A stretch of DNA of 64,000 nucleotides from Jeotgalicoccus meleagridis (GCF_903994045.1 NZ_CAJEWD010000008.1:308342-372341); one strand, 5' to 3'. Shown: positions 8,692-17,601, numbered from the stretch's first letter. Made by a program: numbers and translations. The notes: generated by a model from the sequence alone, not told the origin.

Positions 8692-9151
8692 TTATCAATA
8701 CCTATATATTAAAAAGTATGAATTAGTCAATGTTATTTCATTGTATCCATGTATTCAATGAATAAATGTAGACCCCCCCGTTTCTGCTTATTTAGGGCGA
8801 TTGTAATTTCATCATATTACAATCGACTGTTTATGGAATTATGAGTATTACTTGGCAAACAAGTTACGTCCACAAATTATTTCATCAGTTGAAGCCAAAG
8901 TTGCCTCATAGATCATTTTGTTACGCTTATTCATCAAGGACTTCCCCAATAACATCGGTTGAATACTCTAATTGTAACCCAAGGCTTCACTAATCGCTAA
9001 ATCACTATCGTATCACCAGAGTGTAAAATTGGAAGTCTCCTAGCGCCACTAATTTAGATGACCTAAATTATAGGGATTTACCATGCCATTCATAACCTGT
9101 TTACTTTATGATAATATCTTCATTAAGCATCTGAAACACAGGAGGAATAAT
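8692..9151. other. Non-coding left arm of the cid insertion
   Basis: No convincing gene is seen in these 460 bases. A hairpin with 10-bp arms CGATTGTAAT (8798-8807 with 8816-8825) could be a terminator. A palindrome AATTTAG-N5-CTAAATT at 9051-9069, about 85 bases before cidR, is a candidate regulator site. The minus strand around 8,840-8,930 has short coding-like stretches interrupted by stops, perhaps a decayed gene that I cannot name. Confidence 0.5.
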
Positions 9152-10036
9152 ATGGATATACAACACATGGTCTATTTTGTTGAAGTTGTAAAACAAGGAA
9201 GTATGACTAAAGCATCGGAAAAACTATTTATCGCCCAACCTACTATCAGTAAAACGATTAAAAACTTAGAGGATGAATTGCAATTAATTTTATTTGATCG
9301 AAGCAAAAAAAGTTTAAAACTAACAGATGCAGGTAAAATCTTTTTTGAACAATGTAATGAAATTGTAAATTTATACAAAGACTTACCAGTTGTGATGGAT
9401 AATTTACTTGGGGTTAAAACTGGACATCTCAAAATTGGTCTTTCTCCAATTATGAATGTTAAGAAACTCATAAAAATTTTAGCCGATTTTCATAATTGCT
9501 ATCCCAATATCACTTATGAGCTTATCGAAAATGGTGGAAAAACAATAGAACAAAGTATTCAAATTGATGAACTCGATGTTGGAATTACTGCTTTACCTGT
9601 TGATGATCGTCTTTTTCAATCCTTTCCATTTTACGAAGAAGAATTAAAACTTGTTGTAAATAAAAATCACCCTTTAGCAGATAAAGAAAAAGTGTCTTTA
9701 ATACAACTAGAAAATGAAGGCTTTATATTATTTAACGAAAATTTTTATCTGAACGACATAATAACTGACTCTTGTAAACGCGCGGGCTTTATACCTCATA
9801 TTGTTTCGAAAATTTCTCAGTGGAATTCTATTGAACAAATGATTATTGCACAAATTGGTATTGGTATCCTTCCTAAAAGTATTATTGAAATGCTAAGTGA
9901 CGATGTTCGAAGCGTTAGTATCGAGTCGCCATCTATTGTATGGCAACTTGGTGTGATATGGAAAAACAATAAATACATGAATTTTGTCACTAAAGAATGG
10001 CTTCACTTTATGCAAAAACAGCTGGATTCAAAATAG
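9152..10036 (+). CDS. cidR: LysR-type regulator, CidR-like
   Basis: A 294-residue LysR-family transcription regulator. The N-terminal winged helix-turn-helix spans about residues 1-60 (GSMTKASEKLFIAQPTISK) and is followed by a periplasmic-binding-like effector domain. The start at 9152 has AGGAGG 7 bases upstream, and its MDIQHM opening is typical of the family. An upstream in-frame ATG at 9083 lacks such a site. It lies immediately before cidA-cidB-cidC on the same strand, as in staphylococci, where CidR activates cidABC in response to overflow metabolism (acetate, pyruvate). The acquired location inside an insertion suggests that the regulator travels with its target operon. Confidence 0.85.
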   Translation: MDIQHMVYFVEVVKQGSMTKASEKLFIAQPTISKTIKNLEDELQLILFDRSKKSLKLTDAGKIFFEQCNEIVNLYKDLPVVMDNLLGVKTGHLKIGLSPIMNVKKLIKILADFHNCYPNITYELIENGGKTIEQSIQIDELDVGITALPVDDRLFQSFPFYEEELKLVVNKNHPLADKEKVSLIQLENEGFILFNENFYLNDIITDSCKRAGFIPHIVSKISQWNSIEQMIIAQIGIGILPKSIIEMLSDDVRSVSIESPSIVWQLGVIWKNNKYMNFVTKEWLHFMQKQLDSK

Positions 10037-10190
10037 AAGATATCGCTTACATAGATAAACGTAATATCTATTATGACAAACCACTATTTTTGTAATAACA
10101 TGTTCCGTCTTATAATGAGTATGTAAACAAAACGAGGGAGGAAGAATTAAGGATTTTTTAGAAGCAAAAGACAATAAGGAATGAAGCCGA

Positions 10191-10577
10191 ATGTTATTTA
10201 AGTTTTTTAGAATTCTGTCACAGATTTCCATAATATTTTTAATCACCGCGTTAGGTAATAAGATACAAAGTGTGTTACACATACCAATTGCCGGAAGTAT
10301 TGTAGGGTTAGCGACTTTCTTTTTATTACTTCAATTCAAAGTGATACCTGAAAGATGGGTTCAAGAAGGGGCTAATATATTATTAGGTACAATGGCTCTC
10401 TTTTTCATTCCCTCTATAGTTGGAGGTATGAACATCATTGAACAAATCAACCTTAATTACTTAATATTTATCGCTTTAATCATATTAGGTACATGTATTG
10501 TTGCGTTAGCATCTGGTTATTTGGCCGAAAAAATGGTGCAAAAATGGACACCTAACGAAAAGCATGATTCACCATGA
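10191..10577 (+). CDS. cidA: Holin-like protein CidA
   Basis: A 128-residue protein with four predicted membrane segments and the CidA/LrgA signature [10 protein letters not shown]-like stretch ([19 protein letters not shown]). CidA-type proteins oligomerise in the membrane, influence murein hydrolase activity and cell lysis, and have been linked to small-organic-acid transport. Its length is normal and no break is seen. The stop overlaps the cidB start (ATGA), so the pair is translationally coupled. It lies 150 bp after cidR on the same strand. The C-terminus is short and charged ([11 protein letters not shown]). Confidence 0.9.
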   Translation: MLFKFFRILSQISIIFLITALGNKIQSVLHIPIAGSIVGLATFFLLLQFKVIPERWVQEGANILLGTMALFFIPSIVGGMNIIEQINLNYLIFIALIILGTCIVALASGYLAEKMVQKWTPNEKHDSP

Positions 10578-11257
10578 TTTTAACGGGCTTTATGATGGTT
10601 ATTTTAACAATATGTATGTATGTCATTGCACGCTATATCCAGAACAAATTCAACTATTCCATACTGAACCCGGCACTGATTGCATCACTGGCAATCATCT
10701 TCATTTTAATTATATGCGGCCTTGATTATAAAGATTATATGATTGGCGGCCAATGGATTTCCAAATTTTTAGACTGTACCGTTGTATGTCTAGCTTACCC
10801 ATTATATAAATATCGACATATGATAATGCGTAATCTTAAAGTCATAATGACCAGTGTGGTATTTGGTATTTTACTTAATTTTATCATTATCTATTTCGTT
10901 ATGAATTTATTTGGATTTTCAAAACAAATGATTGTTACATTGCTGCCGCGTTCCATTACGACAGCAGTTGGAATTCAAGTATCCCACCAAATGGGAGGAT
11001 TAGAAACACTTAGCATTATCTTTATTATAGCAACCGGATTAATAGGGAGCATATTAGGTTCTTCTTTAATAAAGATAGGTAACTTCCAAAGCTCAATTGC
11101 CAAAGGATTAACTTATGGTAATGCATCCCACGCCTTTGGTACCGCAAAAGCACTTGAACTGGATTTAGAGTCTGGTGCTTTTAGTTCAATTGGTATGATA
11201 CTCACTGCCGTTTTAAGCTCAATATTTTTGCCTTTTATCATCACATTATTCTATTAA
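10574..11257 (+). CDS. cidB: CidB/LrgB family membrane protein
   Basis: A 227-residue multi-span membrane protein of the LrgB/CidB family, close to the usual 229 residues. Conserved features seen are the [18 protein letters not shown] region and the [14 protein letters not shown] region. It works with CidA as a membrane pair that affects lysis and metabolite export. It overlaps cidA by 4 bases, has no internal stops and seems intact. About 110 bp of non-coding sequence separates it from the cidC remnant. Confidence 0.9.
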   Translation: MILTGFMMVILTICMYVIARYIQNKFNYSILNPALIASLAIIFILIICGLDYKDYMIGGQWISKFLDCTVVCLAYPLYKYRHMIMRNLKVIMTSVVFGILLNFIIIYFVMNLFGFSKQMIVTLLPRSITTAVGIQVSHQMGGLETLSIIFIIATGLIGSILGSSLIKIGNFQSSIAKGLTYGNASHAFGTAKALELDLESGAFSSIGMILTAVLSSIFLPFIITLFY

Positions 11258-11369
11258 TTCCTTGTTGAAGTAATTTTAAATAACGGTAGTGCACGTTAAT
11301 CCCTTGATGCATAATTGAATACGCAAATTGGCACACTAAATCAAGAAAAATAAAGGAGTAAATGTATGT

Positions 11370-12113
11370 ATGCCTAAAAAAATCAAAGCAAATCACGCAT
11401 TAATCTCAGCCTTGAAAGCATGGGATATTGATCATGTATACGGAATTCCAGGAGATTCCATTGATGCGGTCGTTGATGGATTAAAAGTTGTAGAAGATGA
11501 AATTGATTTTTATCATGTTAGACATGAAGAAGTAGCAAGTCTGGCCGCCTCCAGTTTCACAAAACTGACTGGTAAAATCGGTGTGGCATTAAGTATCGGG
11601 GGCCCTGGAGCTATCCACTTAATAAATGGAATGTATGATGCAAAACTGGACAACATCACTCAATTAATATTAGCTGGTCAATCTGACAGTGATGTTCTCG
11701 GTACAAAAGCATTTCAAGAAACAAATCTTACGGAATTGTTCAAAGATGTTGCTGTCTATAATAAACAGATTAAGGAACCGGAAACTATCTTTGAAACAGT
11801 AAATGAAGCAATTCGTACTGCATATGCCAAAAAGGGTGTAGCTGTGCTTGTATTACCAAATGATTTATTAACTCAAAAAATTGACGACCATACAGATAAA
11901 AAAATAGATAAGGAGCCACCTGCACCAAAGAAACCATCAGTTGAGTCTATTCAAGATGCAGCAAAACTGATTGAAAATAGTAAAAAACCTGTTATGTTAA
12001 TTGGTTTAGGTACCAAACATGCAAAAAAAGAATTACGCATATTTATTGAAAAAGCAAAAATCCCATCGATTATTACCTTGACCTGGTACCTCCTAAGTTT
12101 ACAGATGAAATAA
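11370..12113 (+). pseudogene. cidC: Pyruvate oxidase CidC, truncated after about 236 residues
   Basis: The reading frame matches the N-terminal thiamine-diphosphate domain and the start of the central domain of pyruvate:menaquinone oxidoreductase (CidC/SpxB/PoxB family, about 580 residues). Motifs seen are YGIPGDSID and HEEVASLAA with the cofactor-activating Glu. CidC oxidatively decarboxylates pyruvate to acetate. The frame breaks at KIPSIIT, where a 29-bp inverted repeat begins, and ends with ten foreign residues. The FAD and C-terminal ThDP domains are missing, so this copy should be inactive. AAGGAG precedes the ATG at 11370. Confidence 0.9.
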
Positions 12114-12145
12114 AAAATCTGTAGACTTAGGAGGTACCAGGTCAA
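12078..12145. repeat. 68-bp palindrome joining cidC' and recombinase fragment
   Basis: Two 29-bp arms (12078-12106 and 12117-12145) pair with one mismatch around a 10-base spacer. Arms begin TTGACCTGGTACC. The left arm cuts cidC and the right arm cuts the minus-strand recombinase gene. It could be the terminal repeats left by a lost insertion sequence, or a small MITE-like element. Confidence 0.75.
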
Positions 12146-12314
12146 ATCTATAAGCATAGGATTTTATAGTATTTGGTGATCTATTTATAGTATCTAAAAA
12201 CTTTAAATACTTGTTTACATATAAAAAAGGAATGCCTTCATTAGAGGTTAAAAGATAAATTACGTTTTCTTCCTCATTTTTCACCTTAATAACTTTAGCC
12301 ATGCCACCCCTCAC
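12099..12314 (-). pseudogene. N-terminal fragment of a Tn554-like tyrosine recombinase (TnpA)
   Basis: The 71-residue frame starts MRGGMAKVIKV and contains KYLKFLDTINRSPNTIKSYAYRF. This is the SAM-like core-binding region found at the start of phage-type integrases, and it most resembles Tn554-family TnpA. After RF the frame runs into the 68-bp palindrome and ends with foreign residues. The catalytic domain (R, H-x-x-R, Y) is absent. It begins about 130 bp from the right end of the insertion and reads inward, as tnpA does in Tn554. The assignment rests on a short match. Confidence 0.55.
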
Positions 12315-12443
12315 CCCCTCTATCTTTAAAAACTATAAAGACTTTAGAAGTCTTATATTGATATTTATTATTCTAAGTCATAAAAATAAGTATCTACTTT
12401 CTTAAGATACTTTAACTACATAACTATATTATACTATAGATAA

Positions 12444-12449
12444 TTCTTG
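12444..12449. repeat. Right copy of 6-bp target duplication TTCTTG
   Basis: It matches the copy at 8686-8691 and lies in the topB codons for Gln-Glu at the point where the N-terminal topoisomerase fragment leaves its frame. Confidence 0.8.
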
Positions 12450-13520
12450 AACACGTGATCCATCGACAAAACGTTTTCTCGGTTCATGATAGACAATTTC
12501 CATGTCTAAATTATAGATGCTTCGATAATCATCCAGTCGTTCTTTCAGATAATTAAACTCTTGATCTGTGATATGTTGCGTATCTGTTCTTGGATACGAT
12601 ACAAGTTTTTTCTCGTATAATGTCTGCATTATTTTTAGTGTTTGTTTCGGGCTATACTTCCAGCGTTTATTCGCAGTCGTTTGTAATGTACTGAGGGAGT
12701 GTAGTTTCGGTGACTGTTGTTTCTTTAATGTTTTTTCCACTCCACTAACAATACCGACTGTCGCATCACTCATATCATTGACAATGGCTTCTGCTTTGTT
12801 ACGGTCTGTTTCTTTGAATTTCATTTTACCGGTGTAGCTTTCTTCATCTTTTTTAAATTTTCCATGCACTTCATAGTATGGTTCGCTCTTAAAATTGTCG
12901 ATTTCCTGTTGTCGCTGATAGATCATATATAATGTTGGGGTTTGTACTCGACCAATCCCAAACACCATATTATCTAATCCGAGATTTCTCATTTTGATTG
13001 TGTACAATGGACTTAAATTCATACCAATCAAATAATCTGATACCATTCTCGCTCGTGCTTCTTCATACATTAATATATCTTTTTCATTACTTTGAAGATT
13101 TTTAAATCCTTTTCTGACTTCATCAGCTTCTAAAGAGTTAATCCATAATCGCTTAATCGTTATATTCTTTATGCCTGCATGATCTAAGATTAGATAAAAA
13201 ATATTTGAACCTTCTCTATCAACATCACACCCGTTAATAATGTACTCAGCATCTTTACATAAACGTTTGATTGAATTAAACTGAGCGGACTTACCGTCAC
13301 TGACTTTGTACTCATATTGTTTTGGTATATACGGTAAATTCGATAAGTTCCATGTATTCACTTCCGATGTGGTATCTTGGGGCAACTTGAGTTCAACTAA
13401 GTGTCCAATTCCCCATGTAATATATGCTCCATTCGGAAATATATCATCGCTACCTAATTCAATATACGTTCTATCTTTATTCTTCACTTTAAATGCTTCT
13501 GCATATGCTTTCGCCTGTGA
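12444..13520 (-). pseudogene. topB: topB-like DNA topoisomerase III, N-terminal part (broken)
   Basis: Type IA topoisomerase of the mobile-element kind. Visible are the Toprim acidic motif CDVDREGSN, the GIGRVQTPTL motif and the active-site tyrosine region SYPRTDTQH. The frame is open from SQAKAYAEAF, but the expected first dozen residues with the EKPS motif (catalytic Glu) are missing because the 5' end is fused to chromosomal radC. A GTG at 13,487 is the first possible start. At the other end the frame leaves topB after VQE and stops at 12,429 inside the insertion. The gene continues at 8,691. It would have decatenated or resolved element DNA, but this copy is dead. Confidence 0.88.
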
Positions 13521-14049
13521 TTATGCACACATATAAAAGCAGCTTCCTTTTAACTGCTTCTCTAAATATTTCTCTCGGGTGTACAAGACTTGAATTCAAA
13601 GATCCAATAAAGAGCGTTTTTTCTTCAATCACCATATTTTTAGTTGTTAAATATAAGACAATAAAATGTTCTTGATTGTAATATCTTATTTTTTCCATCA
13701 AGATATTTGAGACATCTTCTGGAGACCGAATATAATGTGTTTCTTCTCTTGAATGACTATGCATCCTTACTGCAAGTTCTATAAAAGCTAGTATAGTAAT
13801 CGCTTTGACTTTACCTATTCCTTTTATAGTTGTCAGTTCTTCATAAGTTATATCTCTCAATTCTCTAATTGATGGAAGTTCTTTTAATACTTTAGCAGCA
13901 AGGGAGATACTTGATTCATTTTTATTACCTGTAGCAATTAGAATCGCTAGTAATTCTTGATTTGTGAGTTTATCCGCACCATAGTAAAGTAATCTTTCCC
14001 TTGGCTTATCAAAATCTGCCATTTCTCTAATCATTAATTCACTCGACAT
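13489..14049 (-). pseudogene. radC: DNA repair protein RadC, 3'-truncated and frameshifted
   Basis: The first 165 residues match RadC/YeeS-type JAMM proteins: a helix-hairpin-helix region (TIKGIGKVKAITIL) and the start of the MPN domain (SLNSSLVHPREIFREAVKR). A one-base loss near 13,543-13,546 shifts the frame. In the next frame the sequence reads AAFICVHNH and then stops being RadC at about 13,517, where topB sequence begins. The JAMM metal site (HNHPSG and following Asp) is therefore lost. The start overlaps the comC stop (TAATG). RadC normally has about 225-230 residues. In staphylococci radC is the classical attachment gene of Tn554. Confidence 0.85.
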
Positions 14050-14762
14050 TAGAAGCCTCCAAAGTATATATCGTTAAAATCTATATATAGATAAAAAGTC
14101 ATAATCAAACTAGAAGCAATGAATGGTACTAGAGGCACCTTCGTAATTCTCTGTGTGGTGAAGAAATCTAAAATAATCACGGTTAATCCACCAACGATAT
14201 AAGTAAATAAGAAAGTAAAGATGAAAAAATCAAGCGGAGTAAGTAAAGACAAAACAGAGAATAGTTGAATATCTCCGTAGCCAATCTTGTCTTTAAAGAG
14301 CATATATAGAATATGAAGGATCAGTATAGTCACTGTGTCAGCAACTATTTCCACATTTTCAAAACGACTTAAAAATAAGCCGGCTAAAAGCAAGATTAAA
14401 ACCATATGAAGTGGAATCAACATGGTTTCAAAGTCGTAGATCGCAAGTGGAATAAATATAGCAACAAATAAGTAATAGAGCACTAAATCATCATAGGCAA
14501 TTGGCAAAAAGACAGGTACTAAAAACAAGGACATTACCAAGAGTTCACAGATGATGTAGTTGCTTGAAATCTTACTGTGACATCCCCGACAAGTCCCCCT
14601 ATTTTTAAGGAAACCAAAGACCGGAATTAAATCTAATACATTTAATTCAATTTGACAGTGATCACATTTCGAGCGTCGCTTAAAAAAATCAATCGTATTA
14701 TTTTGTGTGAGAGCATATAAAAATGACGCTAAAATTCCACCCATCACAGTGATGATAATCAT
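14049..14762 (-). CDS. comC: Type 4 prepilin peptidase (ComC/PilD family)
   Basis: A 237-residue multi-span membrane aspartyl protease that processes and N-methylates competence pseudopilins. The N-terminal zinc-finger loop shows two CxxC pairs (CDHC and CRGC). The catalytic aspartates are in IYDFETM and the GYGD motif. Its length is slightly below the usual 245 or so residues but all motifs are present. GGGAGGT precedes the ATG at 14762. The stop overlaps the start of radC, the order seen in staphylococci. An intact gene next to a broken radC fixes this side of the junction as chromosome. Confidence 0.9.
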   Translation of the reverse strand: MIIITVMGGILASFLYALTQNNTIDFFKRRSKCDHCQIELNVLDLIPVFGFLKNRGTCRGCHSKISSNYIICELLVMSLFLVPVFLPIAYDDLVLYYLFVAIFIPLAIYDFETMLIPLHMVLILLLAGLFLSRFENVEIVADTVTILILHILYMLFKDKIGYGDIQLFSVLSLLTPLDFFIFTFLFTYIVGGLTVIILDFFTTQRITKVPLVPFIASSLIMTFYLYIDFNDIYFGGF

Positions 14763-14936
14763 GACCTACCTCCCTTTCTTAATGACTACAATATAGCTTT
14801 AAAATAAATTGTTGTAAAAATGCAATAATTCTAAATTTGCATGAAAATCCCAACACTATTGAGCTTTTTGCCTACTTTTCATCTAAAATCGACAAATCTA
14901 CACTACTAAATTTTAATTTTCGTCATTTAAAAATAT

Positions 14937-14965
14937 TTGTCAGAACATTCATGCAATGCTAGACT
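14937..14965 (+). promoter_or_regulatory. Candidate promoter of the amidohydrolase gene
   Basis: TTGTCA (14937-14942) and TAGACT (14960-14965) are 17 bases apart, 31 bases before the start codon and upstream of an AGGAGG. Confidence 0.45.
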
Positions 14966-14996
14966 TGTTTTAGATAAATAAAGGAGGAAGTTTGAA

Positions 14997-16193
14997 ATGG
15001 GATTAAAAGAAAAATTGTTCGAAAAACTAGAAGCTAAGGAAGAAAGTATGATTAAAACACGTCGTCATCTTCACCAAAATCCTGAGCTATCATTCAAAGA
15101 AGAAAACACAGCTAAGTTTATCGAGGATTTTTATCGTGACCAAGATGTAAAAGTTACGACTAATGTTGGAAACGGTTACGGTATTATTGTTGAAATTAAA
15201 GGTAAGGCTCCAGGTAAAGTTATTGGACTACGTGCAGATTTTGATGCTCTACCTATCCAGGAAGAGGCAGATGTCGAATTTAAATCTCAAAATGATGGGG
15301 TAATGCATGCATGTGGTCATGACGTACATACAGCCTATCTACTCTACTTAGGGGAAGCTTTAATTGAGTTAAAAGATGAGTGGACAGGCACGATTAAACT
15401 AATTCATCAGCATGCTGAGGAAGTGCCACCAGGTGGTGCGAAAAGTATTGTTGAATCAGGAATTTTAGATGATTTAGATGAAGTATATGGTATTCATATT
15501 TTCCCAATGCTAGATGTTGGAGAAATTGGCCTAATTTCTGGTAACTCTATGGCAGGTCGTTCAAACTTTGATTTAACAATTCAAGGTTATGGTGGACACG
15601 GTGCGATGCCACAAACAACACATGATGCACTAGTTGCAGGTGCATATTTTGTAGCTGAAGCACAAACTATTGTGTCACGCCGTATGGATCCGATGGATTC
15701 TGTAGTCGTGTCAGTGACTGCCTTTGATGCACCAGGTGGTTACAATGTCATCCAAGATAAGGTGACTTTAAGAGGAACTGTCCGTTACTTACAAGAAGAA
15801 AACAAAGTACCTGCTCATGAAGCGATGCAAAAAATTGTCAAAGGAATTGAAAGTTCATTTGATGTTACTTGTGACTTAGACTATGTCTACGACTATCCAG
15901 TTGCATACAATCACCCAGAAGAAACATCATATGTAGACGATATTCTAAGTAAGAGTGCTGGCTCTTATTTTGACAAGATTGTTTATCCTAAACCATCCAG
16001 TGGTTCAGAGGACTTCGCTTATTACACAGTCAAAACACCAGGTACATTTATTCATGTTGGTGCTAAACCAGAAGGTGTTGACTTAAAAGATGTCTATCCA
16101 AACCACCATCCTAAGTTTAAAGTCCATGAGGGCTCTCTATTAATTTCTGCTAAAACTTTAGGAGATGTCGTTTTAAGTAGACTTGAATCATAA
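14997..16193 (+). CDS. M20-family amidohydrolase (N-acyl amino acid / hippurate hydrolase type)
   Basis: A 398-residue cytosolic metallohydrolase of the IAA-amino acid/hippurate hydrolase subfamily. Conserved motifs are GLRADFDALPI, the metal-binding HACGHDVHT (Cys and His ligands), HAEEVPPGG with the catalytic Glu-Glu pair and GSEDFAYY near the end. It removes acyl groups from amino acids or splits small amide conjugates. The substrate cannot be told. AGGAGG lies 8 bases before the ATG. Two membrane-protein genes follow within 31 and 15 bp on the same strand, which suggests that the products or substrates are transported by them. Confidence 0.88.
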   Translation: MGLKEKLFEKLEAKEESMIKTRRHLHQNPELSFKEENTAKFIEDFYRDQDVKVTTNVGNGYGIIVEIKGKAPGKVIGLRADFDALPIQEEADVEFKSQNDGVMHACGHDVHTAYLLYLGEALIELKDEWTGTIKLIHQHAEEVPPGGAKSIVESGILDDLDEVYGIHIFPMLDVGEIGLISGNSMAGRSNFDLTIQGYGGHGAMPQTTHDALVAGAYFVAEAQTIVSRRMDPMDSVVVSVTAFDAPGGYNVIQDKVTLRGTVRYLQEENKVPAHEAMQKIVKGIESSFDVTCDLDYVYDYPVAYNHPEETSYVDDILSKSAGSYFDKIVYPKPSSGSEDFAYYTVKTPGTFIHVGAKPEGVDLKDVYPNHHPKFKVHEGSLLISAKTLGDVVLSRLES

Positions 16194-16224
16194 AAACTAA
16201 TATAGAGACAAAGGGGTTTTTAAT

Positions 16225-16929
16225 ATGACAGGGATGGAGTTTGCTAACTCCCCTGTCGTTTGGATATTTGCAAGTGCAATTATTGTACTTGTAATTTTCC
16301 AAGCGATAAAGTTCTTACAGCTATCTAAGAAAGCTGCCAGAGACGTGGGGATTTCAGAAACAGATATTAAAAGAGCAATAAAAACTGGTAGTATTACTGC
16401 AATCGGTCCGTCAATCGGTATTATCATCGTTGCGGTATCTTTAATTTCTTTAATCGGTAATCCTTTAACGATGATGAGAATTGGTGTTATTGGATCTGCC
16501 CCAATTGAGAGTATGGGTGCACAACTATCTGCAGAATCTGCTGGAGTGACTTTGGCTGGTGAGGGGTTCACACCAGAAATTTTTAACCTAGTTGTCTGGA
16601 CCTTATGTATAGGTGGTGCAGGTTGGATGGTCTTTACCTTTTTTGCAACACCTTATTTAAGTAAAATCCAAACTAAGCTCACATCAAGACCTAAAGGTGA
16701 ATATTTAATTGGCGTAATTGCAAGCGGTGCAATGATTGCTGTCTTTGGATCATTAACAGGTGCTGAAATGATTAAAGGTGCACCTTATATCTTTACAGCA
16801 ATTGTCGCAGTAATTTCTTCCTTAACCTTTAACTACATCGCAAATAAAAAAGGAATAAACTGGCTAAAAGAATGGTCTTTAGGTTTCTCTATCCTGATCA
16901 GTCTCATAGCGGTCTATTTCTTTATATAA
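16225..16929 (+). CDS. DUF5058 family membrane protein
   Basis: A 234-residue protein with about six hydrophobic segments and a short charged loop (RDVGISETDIKRAIKTG). It fits the DUF5058 family of uncharacterised membrane proteins, which often sit beside M20 peptidases. Its position 31 bp after the amidohydrolase gene, followed 15 bp later by another membrane protein, points to a two-component permease for the amidohydrolase substrate or product (inference). AAAGGGG is the likely ribosome-binding site. Looks intact. Confidence 0.7.
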   Translation: MTGMEFANSPVVWIFASAIIVLVIFQAIKFLQLSKKAARDVGISETDIKRAIKTGSITAIGPSIGIIIVAVSLISLIGNPLTMMRIGVIGSAPIESMGAQLSAESAGVTLAGEGFTPEIFNLVVWTLCIGGAGWMVFTFFATPYLSKIQTKLTSRPKGEYLIGVIASGAMIAVFGSLTGAEMIKGAPYIFTAIVAVISSLTFNYIANKKGINWLKEWSLGFSILISLIAVYFFI

Positions 16930-16944
16930 GAGGGAGGGCTTTTT

Positions 16945-17583
16945 ATCAATACATTTAGAGCAGCCTCTCATAGATGGGGCCGTATCACTTTAGGAATAGC
17001 AATTTTAATATCCTTCGCTATGCCTTTATACATTTCTTTTGCTATGGGTTATCACCCTGGCATTGGCTTAATTATTAATAGTTTCTTAGCCTATGCCGCA
17101 GTTGTCGCGATTGTCTGGTTCTTAGAACCGATTATGTACTTCCCAGTTCTTGGTGTGTCAGGAACTTACGTTGCCTTTTTCACCGGTAACATTTCTAATA
17201 TGTGCTTACCTGCAGTTGCATCATGTCAAGAAGCCGTTGGCGTTAAAGCAGGAACTGATGAAGGTGAAATTATTGGAACACTTGGGATTAGTGCTGCATC
17301 ACTCGTTAATAAAATTATTTTAATTCCTGTTATCTTAGCAGGACTGTGGTTACTCACTGTGATTCCTGAAAGTGTTCAAGAAGTGTTTCCTTTCGTTCTT
17401 CCAGCAATATTCGGTGCAGTACTTGCACAATTTGCAGGTAAATTTCCAATGTATGGTGTCCTTGCACTAGTGATTGGAATCTTAATTAATGCCGCACCGA
17501 TTCCTTTATTTACAAAGAACGTTTTATGTATCATCATTCTAGTAAGCATCATTCTCTTAGTAGATAAACTAAGAAAAAAATAA
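16945..17583 (+). CDS. Integral membrane protein, probable partner of the DUF5058 protein (ATC start?)
   Basis: A hydrophobic protein with about six membrane segments and a GVSGTYVAFFTGNISNMCLP stretch that I do not recognise. The first ATG is at 17,020 (187 residues), but it lies deep inside the first membrane segment and has no ribosome-binding site. The frame upstream is open from the stop of the previous gene. It reads INTFRAASHRWGRITLGIA, a plausible N-terminus, starting at an ATC codon (16945) placed 6 bases after a strong GGAGGG. I therefore propose an ATC start giving 212 residues. A sequencing error or mutated ATG is possible. A terminator follows at 17,602. Confidence 0.65.
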   Translation: MNTFRAASHRWGRITLGIAILISFAMPLYISFAMGYHPGIGLIINSFLAYAAVVAIVWFLEPIMYFPVLGVSGTYVAFFTGNISNMCLPAVASCQEAVGVKAGTDEGEIIGTLGISAASLVNKIILIPVILAGLWLLTVIPESVQEVFPFVLPAIFGAVLAQFAGKFPMYGVLALVIGILINAAPIPLFTKNVLCIIILVSIILLVDKLRKK

Positions 17584-17601
17584 GTTAAAATCTTCATAAA
17601 C

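Larger units (their letters stand above)
8692..12443. mobile_element. 3.75-kb insertion in topB carrying cidR-cidAB-cidC'
   Basis: The segment starts TTATCAATA and, read from the other strand, its right end starts TTATCTATA: short imperfect inverted ends. It is flanked by direct TTCTTG copies and interrupts topB. Inside are cidR, cidA, cidB and a truncated cidC on the plus strand. Near the right end lies an inward-facing N-terminal fragment of a Tn554-like tyrosine recombinase. No intact transposase remains. Tn554 itself makes no target duplication, so another transposase may have moved the unit. The boundaries are firm because they restore topB, but the element type is open. Confidence 0.75.

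Noticed and set aside
8840-8930. Short minus-strand peptide frame (MNKRNKMIYEATL...) in the left arm of the cid insertion
   Set aside because: About 28 codons with no ribosome-binding site and neighbouring stops; too little to call a gene.
13306-13536. 76-codon plus-strand frame over the radC-topB junction
   Set aside because: It overlaps coding sequence on the other strand, has no ribosome-binding site and no recognisable content.
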